From NCBI GenBank assembly GCA_003661745.1, contig QMWS01000011.1, positions 1-11,477 on the forward strand: a stretch of DNA of 11,477 nt, read 5' to 3'. Source of the DNA: Thermoprotei archaeon. Lineage in GTDB: Archaea; Thermoproteota; Thermoprotei_A; Sulfolobales; NBVN01. Shown here in pieces: positions 6,563 to 11,477 of this stretch (position 1 is the first letter of the stretch; each line of letters opens with the position of its first letter). Made by a program: the position numbers and the translations under genes. The notes under the pieces were generated by a model. It was not told the DNA's origin. It was given only the letters and a program-made list of their open reading frames with translations, and ran no database searches.

Positions 6563-7603
6563 CTAGATCCACCTTTTCTTCTTGAAGTAGATAAGCATTA
6601 CTGCTCCTATTATAGCCATTGCTACGAGCACCAGTGGATAGCCGTATGGGTAGTTGAGCTCAGGCATATTCCATGGGCTTATCTTAGTATTGAAGTTCAT
6701 GCCATAGATGCCTGTAATAAATGTTAGCGGTATGAATATCGTGCCTATTATTGTAAGGAACTTCATGATTTCATTAAGCTTATTGCTTATGCTTGTTAAG
6801 TACATATTCAGTAAGTCAGCTATTCGCTCCCTGCATGATTCAGCGATATCCACTATCTCTAGGACATTATCGTAGAGGTCCTGTATGTACTTATAAGGCT
6901 CCTCATTAGTACTTAGGAACTCACTGCCTAAGATCTCACGCACCACCTCTCGTAAGCGCCATGAAGACCTCCGCAGAAACATGAGTTTCCTCTTAATCAC
7001 CTGAACTCTCCTTAAGTGATACTGTCTAGGCCCTGTAATTACACCATCCTCTAGTGCCTCAATCCACTCACTAATTAGCTCCAGGACAGAGAAGTATGAG
7101 TTAATTATCTCATCCAGGAGCAAGTAGAGTAAATGAAAGACATTGGTGGGTTCCTCACGCACTCTATCAATGAGATGCGTGGTTGGTTCAGCCTTACTAC
7201 TCACTATAGTTACTATGTAGTCCTTACTCACAATAACATAAACCGGGTTAAAGGATATACTAGCAGGCCCCTTCACGTACTTAACGTACTCAAGGGTGAG
7301 GAACAATAGATTGCGGTACTTCCTAAGCCTAACACTTGTTGTTCTTGTAGGTACCGGCTTAGTTATTGCCTTGGCAACGGACTTGGGCAGATTAAGTAAA
7401 TAAATTAATTCATTCACTAAGTCACTTGAGGCGTCACGTACCAGAAGCCAGAAGGGCTTGAATCCTTCCGTGAGTTTTCCTAGCTCCTTGATACTACTTA
7501 AAGTTAACTGCTTAGCGGGCTTGCCCAGACCTACTAGCAATAACTCTGCTTTACCTTCTCCACCGTCCATAATAGATGAAGCATTCTTTCCCATAACTAC
7601 CAT
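6563..7603 (-). CDS. corA: CorA-family divalent metal (Mg2+/Co2+) channel
   Basis: A homopentameric Mg2+ channel of the cytoplasmic membrane; some members carry Co2+ or Ni2+. At 346 residues it is the usual CorA length. Residues 1-160 form the alpha/beta cytosolic domain. About 160-285 hold the long stalk helices (SYFSVLELISEWIEALED onwards). The first membrane helix, about 284-300, ends in the signature YGMNF (300-304). The extracellular loop has MPEL (313-316), and the second helix (about 321-340) ends in a basic tail, KKKRW. ATG is at 7601-7603; a second in-frame ATG lies at 7592-7594. No strong Shine-Dalgarno motif is seen, and an AT-rich TTTCTAATAA near 7630-7640 could be its TATA box. 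The iron-sulfur gene follows 21 bases downstream. Having CorA and MgtE this close together is not typical. Confidence 0.93.
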   Translation of the reverse strand: MVVMGKNASSIMDGGEGKAELLLVGLGKPAKQLTLSSIKELGKLTEGFKPFWLLVRDASSDLVNELIYLLNLPKSVAKAITKPVPTRTTSVRLRKYRNLLFLTLEYVKYVKGPASISFNPVYVIVSKDYIVTIVSSKAEPTTHLIDRVREEPTNVFHLLYLLLDEIINSYFSVLELISEWIEALEDGVITGPRQYHLRRVQVIKRKLMFLRRSSWRLREVVREILGSEFLSTNEEPYKYIQDLYDNVLEIVDIAESCRERIADLLNMYLTSISNKLNEIMKFLTIIGTIFIPLTFITGIYGMNFNTKISPWNMPELNYPYGYPLVLVAMAIIGAVMLIYFKKKRWI

Positions 7604-7626
7604 GTTATAGTTACCAATCTTACTAA

Positions 7627-7794
7627 TTACGTTATTAGAAAATCATTGGGGAGGGAGTAGACTATTCTCCTCTCGTGTATGGAGTCCCTCACCCTTCTGA
7701 CTATTTCCTCATACTTCTTCATGAACTCGCTAAGGCCTCCTAAACGCGCTCTCTTAAGTTCTCTAAGCCCCTCCTCGATACTTCCTGCACTCAT
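7627..7794 (-). CDS. Small 55-residue protein, unknown, coupled to the gene before it
   Basis: ATG at 7792-7794, stop TAA at 7627-7629. The protein begins MSAGSIEEGLRELKRARL, continues through SEFMKKYEEIVRRVRDSI and ends in NDFLIT. It is basic and mostly helical, with no membrane segment and no metal motif. Its start overlaps the stop of the 64-residue gene as ATGA, a typical translational-coupling arrangement. Two tiny overlapping helical genes recall toxin-antitoxin pairs, but I recognise no VapBC, RelBE or HEPN-MNT motif, so I assign no function. Its end reaches the presumed corA promoter region. Confidence 0.5.
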   Translation of the reverse strand: MSAGSIEEGLRELKRARLGGLSEFMKKYEEIVRRVRDSIHERRIVYSLPNDFLIT

Positions 7795-7985
7795 CTCCTT
7801 GCTGCCCGTTCCATAAGCACCCTATACTCTCTTGCCTTTTCATATTCTATCTTCCTTAATTCCTCAGCTAACTCATTAATGAATTGAAGCCTTAGTAGAT
7901 TTTCGAAGAGATCTCTACTTATCGGCTCAAAGTCCTTAATCCCTTCGCTAGCCCTCACTATACATTCCTCAGCCTTCTCCTCCAC
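7791..7985 (-). CDS. Small 64-residue helical protein, unknown
   Basis: GTG start at 7983-7985; no ATG is available in this frame before the upstream stop at 8007-8009. The protein is acidic at the N-terminus (MEEKAEECIVRASEG), then strongly helical with regular leucines (ENLLRLQFINELAEEL), then basic (YEKAREYRVLMERAARR). It fits a small helical or coiled-coil adaptor, or an antitoxin-like protein. No DNA-binding motif is certain. It overlaps the next gene by four bases (ATGA), so the two should be made together. I see no clear Shine-Dalgarno motif or TATA box, so the start is uncertain. Confidence 0.55.
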   Translation of the reverse strand: MEEKAEECIVRASEGIKDFEPISRDLFENLLRLQFINELAEELRKIEYEKAREYRVLMERAARR

Positions 7986-8026
7986 ATCAACAAGTTCATC
8001 ATTTACTCAATCCTTTCCTAGACCCG

Positions 8027-8074
8027 CAACAGCGTTTCCCGCCTGCTGTTGTTTTGCTGTTTTTGGGTGTTTTT
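8027..8074 (+). terminator. Stem-loop followed by T-tracts (plus strand)
   Basis: CAACAGC (8027-8033) and GCTGTTG (8045-8051) form a perfect 7-bp stem with an 11-base loop. TTTT (8052-8055) and two TTTTT tracts (8060-8064, 8070-8074) follow at once. On the plus strand this has the shape of an intrinsic terminator, but no plus-strand gene lies upstream. It could stop antisense transcription through the small gene pair. On the minus strand the same DNA is a nearly G-free CA-rich stretch. Confidence 0.3.
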
Positions 8075-8093
8075 GGTTATGGTGGGTGGGTTA

Positions 8094-8171
8094 TTACGCC
8101 CTCACCCGGGGGTCCTTTACTAGGGTAGCTCGCCCCTAGCTACCTAGGGGGCCCACGAACCTACGTCATCT
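8094..8171 (-). ncRNA. Candidate structured RNA: GC-rich hairpin block
   Basis: A sharply GC-rich island within the 408-base gap between the small gene pair and the tRNA. CTAGGGTAGCT (8120-8130) pairs with AGCTACCTAG (8138-8147) with one bulged G. The alternative CCCCTA (8133-8138) with TAGGGG (8145-8150) excludes the first. Upstream on the minus strand, ATTTAAGTA (about 8193-8201) could be a TATA box giving a start near 8171. In AT-rich hyperthermophile genomes such islands are typically RNA genes. I see no SRP RNA, RNase P or H/ACA signature. The stretch GTAAAGGACCCCC resembles GTGAAGAATCCCC in the 5633-5758 remnant. Strand and ends are guesses. Confidence 0.3.
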
Positions 8172-8290
8172 AAGCCCGTAAAGCACCCAGAAATACTTAA
8201 ATCTAACGTAAAATCAGTAAAAGCCTTCAGCAACTCACGGATAGATTCCTCAACAAGGCCATCAAACACGTCATCGGCCTGAGACACCAT
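8144..8290 (-). CDS. Possible 48-residue protein, unknown
   Basis: ATG at 8288-8290 to TAG at 8144-8146. The protein starts MVSQADDVFDGLVEESIREL and ends in GLDDVGSWAP; it is acidic, helical at the front, and has one cysteine. GTGAT lies nine bases before the ATG, and AT-rich ACTTAATTA near 8322-8330 could be a TATA box about 25 bases ahead of the transcript start. Its last codons fall inside the GC-rich hairpin block, so it may be a remnant of a longer gene or a chance ORF. I recognise no family. Confidence 0.3.
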   Translation of the reverse strand: MVSQADDVFDGLVEESIRELLKAFTDFTLDLSISGCFTGLDDVGSWAP

Positions 8291-8393
8291 GGCTATGCAT
8301 CACAACAATCACACAGCAGGCTAATTAAGTAAAGATCCATCATTAAAAAGTAGGCACATCTTCACGTAGGTGAATTAGAACGTGACTAATGAG

Positions 8394-8491
8394 TGGTGGG
8401 CCCGCGGGGACTTGAACCCCGGACCTCCGCCTCTCTTAGCGATTTCTACACCTGTAAGGGCGGCGTCCTAACCAGGCTAGACGACGGGCCC
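8394..8491 (-). tRNA. tRNA-Val (anticodon UAC) with a 20-base intron
   Basis: The minus strand gives a complete cloverleaf. Acceptor arm GGGCCCG (8485-8491) pairs perfectly with CGGGCCC (8398-8404); discriminator A is at 8397 and an encoded CCA at 8394-8396. The D arm is GTCT/GGAC. Anticodon arm CCGCC (8459-8463) pairs with GGCGG (8427-8431), and the T arm is CGGGG-TTCAAGT-CCCCG. The anticodon TAC occupies 8454-8456. An intron interrupts the anticodon loop between positions 37 and 38, the standard archaeal site. GAAAAACTTTT (about 8516-8526) lies about 25 bases before the 5' end and may be the TATA box. It decodes GUA and, by wobble, perhaps other GUN codons. Confidence 0.95.
8433..8452 (-). 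other. tRNA-Val intron with canonical bulge-helix-bulge
   Basis: CTTA (loop positions 32-35) pairs with TAAG in the intron to make the central 4-bp helix. It is flanked by two 3-base bulges, CAG on the 5' side and AGA on the 3' side, each cut after its second base. The anticodon stem forms the outer helix, and GTG/CGC closes the small intron loop. This fixes both splice sites. Confidence 0.85.
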
Positions 8492-8566
8492 AGAAATATC
8501 GTAAATACTGGATTCAAAAGTTTTTCTTACATAGCCCACGGCTCTACGCCACTGCTTCCTATTTCA

Positions 8567-8588
8567 TTTTGTAGAAATTTGTAGAAAC
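8567..8588 (+). repeat. Short tandem repeat TTTGTAGAAA x2
   Basis: Two near-adjacent copies of TTTGTAGAAA lie between the tRNA-Val 5' flank and the 48-residue plus-strand ORF, just before its TATA-like sequence. They may be chance or a paired regulator site. Confidence 0.3.
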
Positions 8589-8626
8589 AATAAAAGTGTT
8601 GATAAGATATGTGATGTGGCGGAATT

Positions 8627-8773
8627 ATGAGGAATTTCACCAAGGTTCTGTCTTCTCTTAAATTACTGCGTAATTTCTACGCTAGGTTGGGGTGGAACGA
8701 TAGGATATTTGAGGTTGACAGCGTATTTGACGAGGCACTTAAGGAGTTTGTAATTAGTAGCGAATCAGCTTAA
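8627..8773 (+). CDS. Possible 48-residue protein, unknown, plus strand
   Basis: ATG at 8627-8629 to TAA at 8771-8773. The protein reads MRNFTKVLSSLKLLRNFYARLG first (21 residues counted to the second Leu-Gly, slightly basic and helical), then acidic (VDSVFDEALKEFV). AATAAAAGT (about 8589-8597) would place a transcript start near 8618, and GGCGG lies five bases before the ATG as a weak ribosome site. The gene converges on the ABC ATPase gene and overlaps its last nine bases. Codon use looks natural, but the short length and lack of a known family leave doubt. Confidence 0.4.
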   Translation: MRNFTKVLSSLKLLRNFYARLGWNDRIFEVDSVFDEALKEFVISSESA

Positions 8774-9517
8774 GTTGAGCTCAGTTTTTACCTCATCAAT
8801 AGGTACTACATCGATTATGTTTCTATGTTTTACTATCTCTGCCTTAACGCCATATAACTCCTTAAGTAATTCATTACATATCACCTCAACAGTACGACCT
8901 GCCGCGAGAAGCTTACCTGCCTTAATCGCTACTACATAGTCAGTAAAGTTAAGCAGTGGACTCAGCTGATTTGAAGCAACTAAGACAAGCCTTCCCGCAC
9001 TTACTAGCGTTCTCAAGTGCTTTAGAACCCTTATCTGGTACCTAAGATCGATGTGTGAGAGCAGCTCATCAAATAAATACACTTTAGAAAATCTCGATAG
9101 CCCCCTAACTATTAGTGCCCTCTCCAACTCACCGGTACTTACCTCCCATATTTTTCTATTCAGTAAGCTTCCTAAATCAAACATACGCACATAATTTTCG
9201 AGCAACCCTAGGTCAACACCCTCAGTACTTAAGAGTAAGTCGCCTATGGTAATATCTACCGTCGTTGCTATAGTGGCTGGCACATACGTCACATACTTAA
9301 CCCTTTCCCACGGACTTAACTCTCTTACCTCCACATCCTCAATAGTTATTGTGCCATTATAACTTAACATACCAGCAATCGCCTTAAGCAATGTTGACTT
9401 ACCCGCACCATTAGGCCCTATCACAGCAACAAGCGAGCCAGACCTTAACTCTAGGTTGACGTTACTAATAGCCTTAAAGTTACCATAGAATACTTCGAGG
9501 TTCTTAACTACCAGCAT
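8765..9517 (-). CDS. ABC transporter ATPase, BtuD/FepC class, with degenerate catalytic motifs
   Basis: Cytoplasmic ATPase of an importer for cobalamin or ferric chelates, 250 residues. Walker A GPNGAGKST (34-42) and Walker B VYLFDE (146-151, Glu151 present) are intact. Other motifs differ. The Q-loop position after YVP is Ala81 instead of Gln. The signature reads VSTGE (126-130) instead of LSGGE/Q. The H-loop reads ASNQL (181-185), with Asn183 for the switch His. The D-loop is SHID (154-157). The gene starts with ATG at 9515-9517, with GAGG eight bases upstream, and overlaps the permease end by 14 bases, so coupled translation is likely. It is the last gene of the operon. It could be a slow or specialised ATPase, or the site chemistry may be compensated elsewhere. 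Confidence 0.85.
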   Translation of the reverse strand: MLVVKNLEVFYGNFKAISNVNLELRSGSLVAVIGPNGAGKSTLLKAIAGMLSYNGTITIEDVEVRELSPWERVKYVTYVPATIATTVDITIGDLLLSTEGVDLGLLENYVRMFDLGSLLNRKIWEVSTGELERALIVRGLSRFSKVYLFDELLSHIDLRYQIRVLKHLRTLVSAGRLVLVASNQLSPLLNFTDYVVAIKAGKLLAAGRTVEVICNELLKELYGVKAEIVKHRNIIDVVPIDEVKTELNLS

Positions 9518-10544
9518 ATTTCCTCATCCTCACGAGCACTATAGCTAATGTTGGGCCACCGATAGCGGACACAATAATATTTACTGGCATATCGAGAGGT
9601 AAGAATAGCGTCTTAGCTGCAGTATCGGAGAGGAGCAGTAGCACTGAGCCTGTAATTAAGGACGTAGGCAGCACATACCTTACATCACCACTACCTAGTA
9701 GTCTCCTCGCTATATGCGGCGCTGCAAGACCTATGAAACCTATGATACCGAACCAAGCAACAGATATGGATGCTGTGAGGGCTGCTAAGCCAGTCATAAT
9801 TCTCCTTAACTTCAACGGGTCGTAGCCTAGCTCCCTAACGAAGTCGTCACTTACGTTTAAGGCATTAAGAATCGGAAGGTAGTTATGGACAATCAAGAAT
9901 GCTATAACTAGAATAGCTAGGCAGGTAAGTAATTCGATAGGCCCAGCTCCTGTTAGGCTGCCCATGGACCACGCAAACACTTTATGTATATCAAAGAGAA
10001 TCAGGTACTGCGGAAGGAGCGAGAGCGAGTAGAGCGTTGTACCTACTGCAACGCCACTAAGTACAATGGATGTCGGTGTGTATCCCGCCTTCATAGCTAT
10101 TGCGTGTGTTAGTGTGTAAGCAAGAAAGCCGCCTATAAATGCAGCTAGAGGCCTGAAGACAAATATTAGTGGGGACTGCGGTGGAAATGCAAATGTTAGC
10201 GTAACCGCAAATAAGGCACCAGATGAAATACCGAGCAGATAAGGGTCACCTAAGGGGTTCCTAGTACATACCTGGATTAAAAAGCCTGAAGTAGAGAGTA
10301 GAGAACCAACAAGCAGTGCTGCAATCATTCTAAATAACCTAAATCTGCATATTCCAGCAGCAAAGTAGATCCCCTTCAGCACAACGTCGAACGGATTAAG
10401 GACAATGGAGCCTAGGGCTAAGTGCGTTAGGGAAGCGCAAATTAGCGCTACAGCTAAAAGAGCTATTACGTATACGAAGCGCCTGCGCCTCCTGACTAGG
10501 TATTCTCTAACACCACTGTCTCCGGTGCTGAGCCCATTATGCAG
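9504..10544 (-). CDS. ABC transporter permease, BtuC/FecCD family, with probable CTG start
   Basis: Membrane channel of a cobalamin or iron-chelate importer. The only canonical start is GTG at 10380-10382 (292 residues), but the frame upstream is plainly coding: a basic run (VRRRRRF) is followed by a first membrane helix (VYVIALLAVALICASL) and the family's ALGSIVLNPFDV segment. Extending back to CTG at 10542-10544 gives 346 residues, the normal size with ten helices, and AGGTGA at 10551-10556 lies six bases before that CTG. Family marks include LIQVCTRNPLGDP, RELGYDPLKLRR, GFIGLAAPHIARRLLG and the late PLDMPVNIIVSAIGGP. It overlaps the end of the binding-protein gene by 49 bases and the ATPase start by 14. 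The exact start codon is inferred. Confidence 0.85.
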   Translation of the reverse strand: MHNGLSTGDSGVREYLVRRRRRFVYVIALLAVALICASLTHLALGSIVLNPFDVVLKGIYFAAGICRFRLFRMIAALLVGSLLSTSGFLIQVCTRNPLGDPYLLGISSGALFAVTLTFAFPPQSPLIFVFRPLAAFIGGFLAYTLTHAIAMKAGYTPTSIVLSGVAVGTTLYSLSLLPQYLILFDIHKVFAWSMGSLTGAGPIELLTCLAILVIAFLIVHNYLPILNALNVSDDFVRELGYDPLKLRRIMTGLAALTASISVAWFGIIGFIGLAAPHIARRLLGSGDVRYVLPTSLITGSVLLLLSDTAAKTLFLPLDMPVNIIVSAIGGPTLAIVLVRMRKYAGS

Positions 10545-11476
10545 GATAATTCACCTACCCCATCAGTTAAGCGTATTCCCCAAGACTTAACTACACTATC
10601 GTCAATTACGTTAGGTATGCTGCTTATGTTGAATGCCCTAGGATACAGGACCCTCGCTAATACCTCAACAGCAATTACTACTCGAGGCCCTGGCCTAACC
10701 ATAATGTCCTCTAGCGCGCCCTTGAACACGTAGATTCTTCCCTCCTTAACAGATGTTATATTACTCCAGCCCTCTCTCGACTTAATCCTATCTACTAAGT
10801 TTTCAGGAGGGCCAAAGCTACCGTACATAGCTGTTGTCAGTATCACATCTGGATTCCTAATTATTATCTCCTCTGGAGAAGCTGGGAAGTACGGCGTCTC
10901 AACATCACTGAATATGTTCTTGCCGCCTGCCAACACAATGATGTCGTTAATGAACGAGTCCCTTCCTATTGTCCAGTAATCTGGGTACACCTCGAAGTAA
11001 ACCTTCAGTGTCTGAGTATTCGTCTTGTTTAGGTACTCGTGAACTATTAAGTAAGTCTTCATTAGCCTGGCCTTCAGCTCCTCAACGAGTTTCACGGCAT
11101 TATCTGCCTTATTAACTATTACGCCGATCACCAAGATATCCGTAAATACATCCTCAATGGACTTATCGCTGAGTACGTAGACTGTAATGCCCATGCTAAC
11201 TAATTCCTTGATGAACTTCTCTTGAATACCTGTTGTTAGGAAGACCACGTCCGGCCTCAGCAGAGCGATTTTCTCTATGTTAATAGTGCTGAAGCCCCCG
11301 ATCACCTCTATGGTGCCGTTCTTAACTAGCTCACGCACTACTGGCGGATAGTTTGAGTACTCATCGACACCTACAACTTTATCTCCAGCCCCTATGGCAA
11401 ATAGTATTTCAGTAATAGAGGGTGCTGCAGAAACTATTCTCTCTGGCTCATGAGTTATTATTACCTGGCGCCCTAA
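10496..11476 (-). CDS. Substrate-binding protein of a cobalamin/iron-chelate ABC importer (BtuF/FepB type), 5' end outside window
   Basis: An extracytoplasmic binding protein that delivers ligand to the permease encoded next. The frame is open to the right edge, so the GTG at 11336-11338 is not the start. The visible part (326 residues) begins with PERIVSAAPSITEILFAIGA, the N-lobe opening of the BtuF family, then GVDEYSNYPP, GGFSTINIEKIALLRPDVVF, a long backbone helix and the C-lobe AGGKNIFSD and PEEIIIRNPDVIL. The signal peptide or lipobox and any membrane anchor lie outside the window. The stop is TAG at 10496-10498, within the permease reading frame. The opening motif is more like cobalamin binders than siderophore binders, but the ligand cannot be settled from sequence. 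Confidence 0.9.
   Translation of the reverse strand, partial: LGRQVIITHEPERIVSAAPSITEILFAIGAGDKVVGVDEYSNYPPVVRELVKNGTIEVIGGFSTINIEKIALLRPDVVFLTTGIQEKFIKELVSMGITVYVLSDKSIEDVFTDILVIGVIVNKADNAVKLVEELKARLMKTYLIVHEYLNKTNTQTLKVYFEVYPDYWTIGRDSFINDIIVLAGGKNIFSDVETPYFPASPEEIIIRNPDVILTTAMYGSFGPPENLVDRIKSREGWSNITSVKEGRIYVFKGALEDIMVRPGPRVVIAVEVLARVLYPRAFNISSIPNVIDDSVVKSWGIRLTDGVGELSCIMGSAPETVVLENT
10551..10556 (-). promoter_or_regulatory. Shine-Dalgarno AGGTGA before the permease CTG
   Basis: Six-base match to the archaeal anti-Shine-Dalgarno sequence, six bases before CTG at 10544, inside the 3' part of the binding-protein gene. The frame's preceding stop, TGA, overlaps the motif. The spacing matches the other ribosome sites in the window (five bases before GTG or TTG). 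Confidence 0.5.
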
Positions 11477-11477
11477 C

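Noticed and set aside
7960..8004. C-box-like ATGATGA and a later CTGA on the minus strand, as in a C/D box guide RNA
   Set aside because: No D' or C' box at the right spacing, and the segment overlaps the 64-residue gene.
8040..8100. CRISPR leader or array
   Set aside because: T/G-rich stretch invited a check, but no regularly spaced direct repeats exist in the window.
8094..8171. SRP RNA or RNase P RNA
   Set aside because: Too short and lacks the conserved SRP loop motifs and RNase P core segments.
8393..8584. Plus-strand ORF starting MVGPRGLEPRTS
   Set aside because: This is the antisense of the tRNA-Val gene; such MVGPRGLEPRT-type proteins are a well-known artefact of tRNA genes.
10405..10733. 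Two plus-strand ORFs of 61 and 64 codons
   Set aside because: Opposite the binding-protein end and the permease start; shadows of the conserved ABC genes.

Overview
The window looks like hyperthermophilic crenarchaeal (Thermoproteota) chromosome. Several signs agree. Shine-Dalgarno motifs match the archaeal 16S tail (GGTGA, AGGTGAT, GGAGGTG) about five bases before GTG and TTG starts. TATA boxes lie about 25 bases before starts. Codon use is rich in AGG, ATA and CTA. The tRNA-Val carries a short intron with a bulge-helix-bulge. The two GC-rich islands in otherwise AT-rich intergenic DNA are hairpin-dense, the usual sign of structured RNA in such genomes. I cannot name the genus. Nearly all genes lie on the minus strand.

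Layout. 1-666: 5' part of argG (argininosuccinate synthase), which runs out of the left edge. 758-1441: an HTH-ACT regulator just upstream of argG, with a 9-bp inverted repeat between the two genes. 1581-1817: a plus-strand small gene broken by one in-frame TGA. 1885-3258: mgtE (Mg2+ channel). 3336-5486: feoB (Fe2+ GTPase transporter). 5633-5758: a GC-rich remnant that resembles the 3' end of a TnpB gene with its omega-RNA. 5771-7603: corA followed closely by a QueG-like double [4Fe-4S] protein. 7627-7985: two tiny overlapping genes of unknown function. 7986-8390: gene-poor DNA with a T-rich stretch, a GC-rich hairpin block and a possible 48-residue ORF. 8394-8491: intron-containing tRNA-Val(UAC). 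8627-8773: a 48-residue plus-strand ORF. 8765-11477: a binding protein-permease-ATPase ABC operon of the cobalamin/iron-siderophore class.

The middle and right of the window share a theme of metals and metal cofactors: two unrelated Mg2+ channels, one Fe2+ transporter, one B12/Fe-chelate importer, and one iron-sulfur protein whose best-known relative (QueG) uses cobalamin. That these genes work together is inference.

The strongest unusual points are these. The ABC permease has no ATG, GTG or TTG codon ahead of its first membrane helix, but has a good Shine-Dalgarno motif before a CTG. Its ATPase has lost the Q-loop glutamine and H-loop histidine. Two structured intergenic islands, at 5633-5758 and 8094-8171, may be transposon-derived or free-standing RNAs. 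A small gene carries a single internal UGA.
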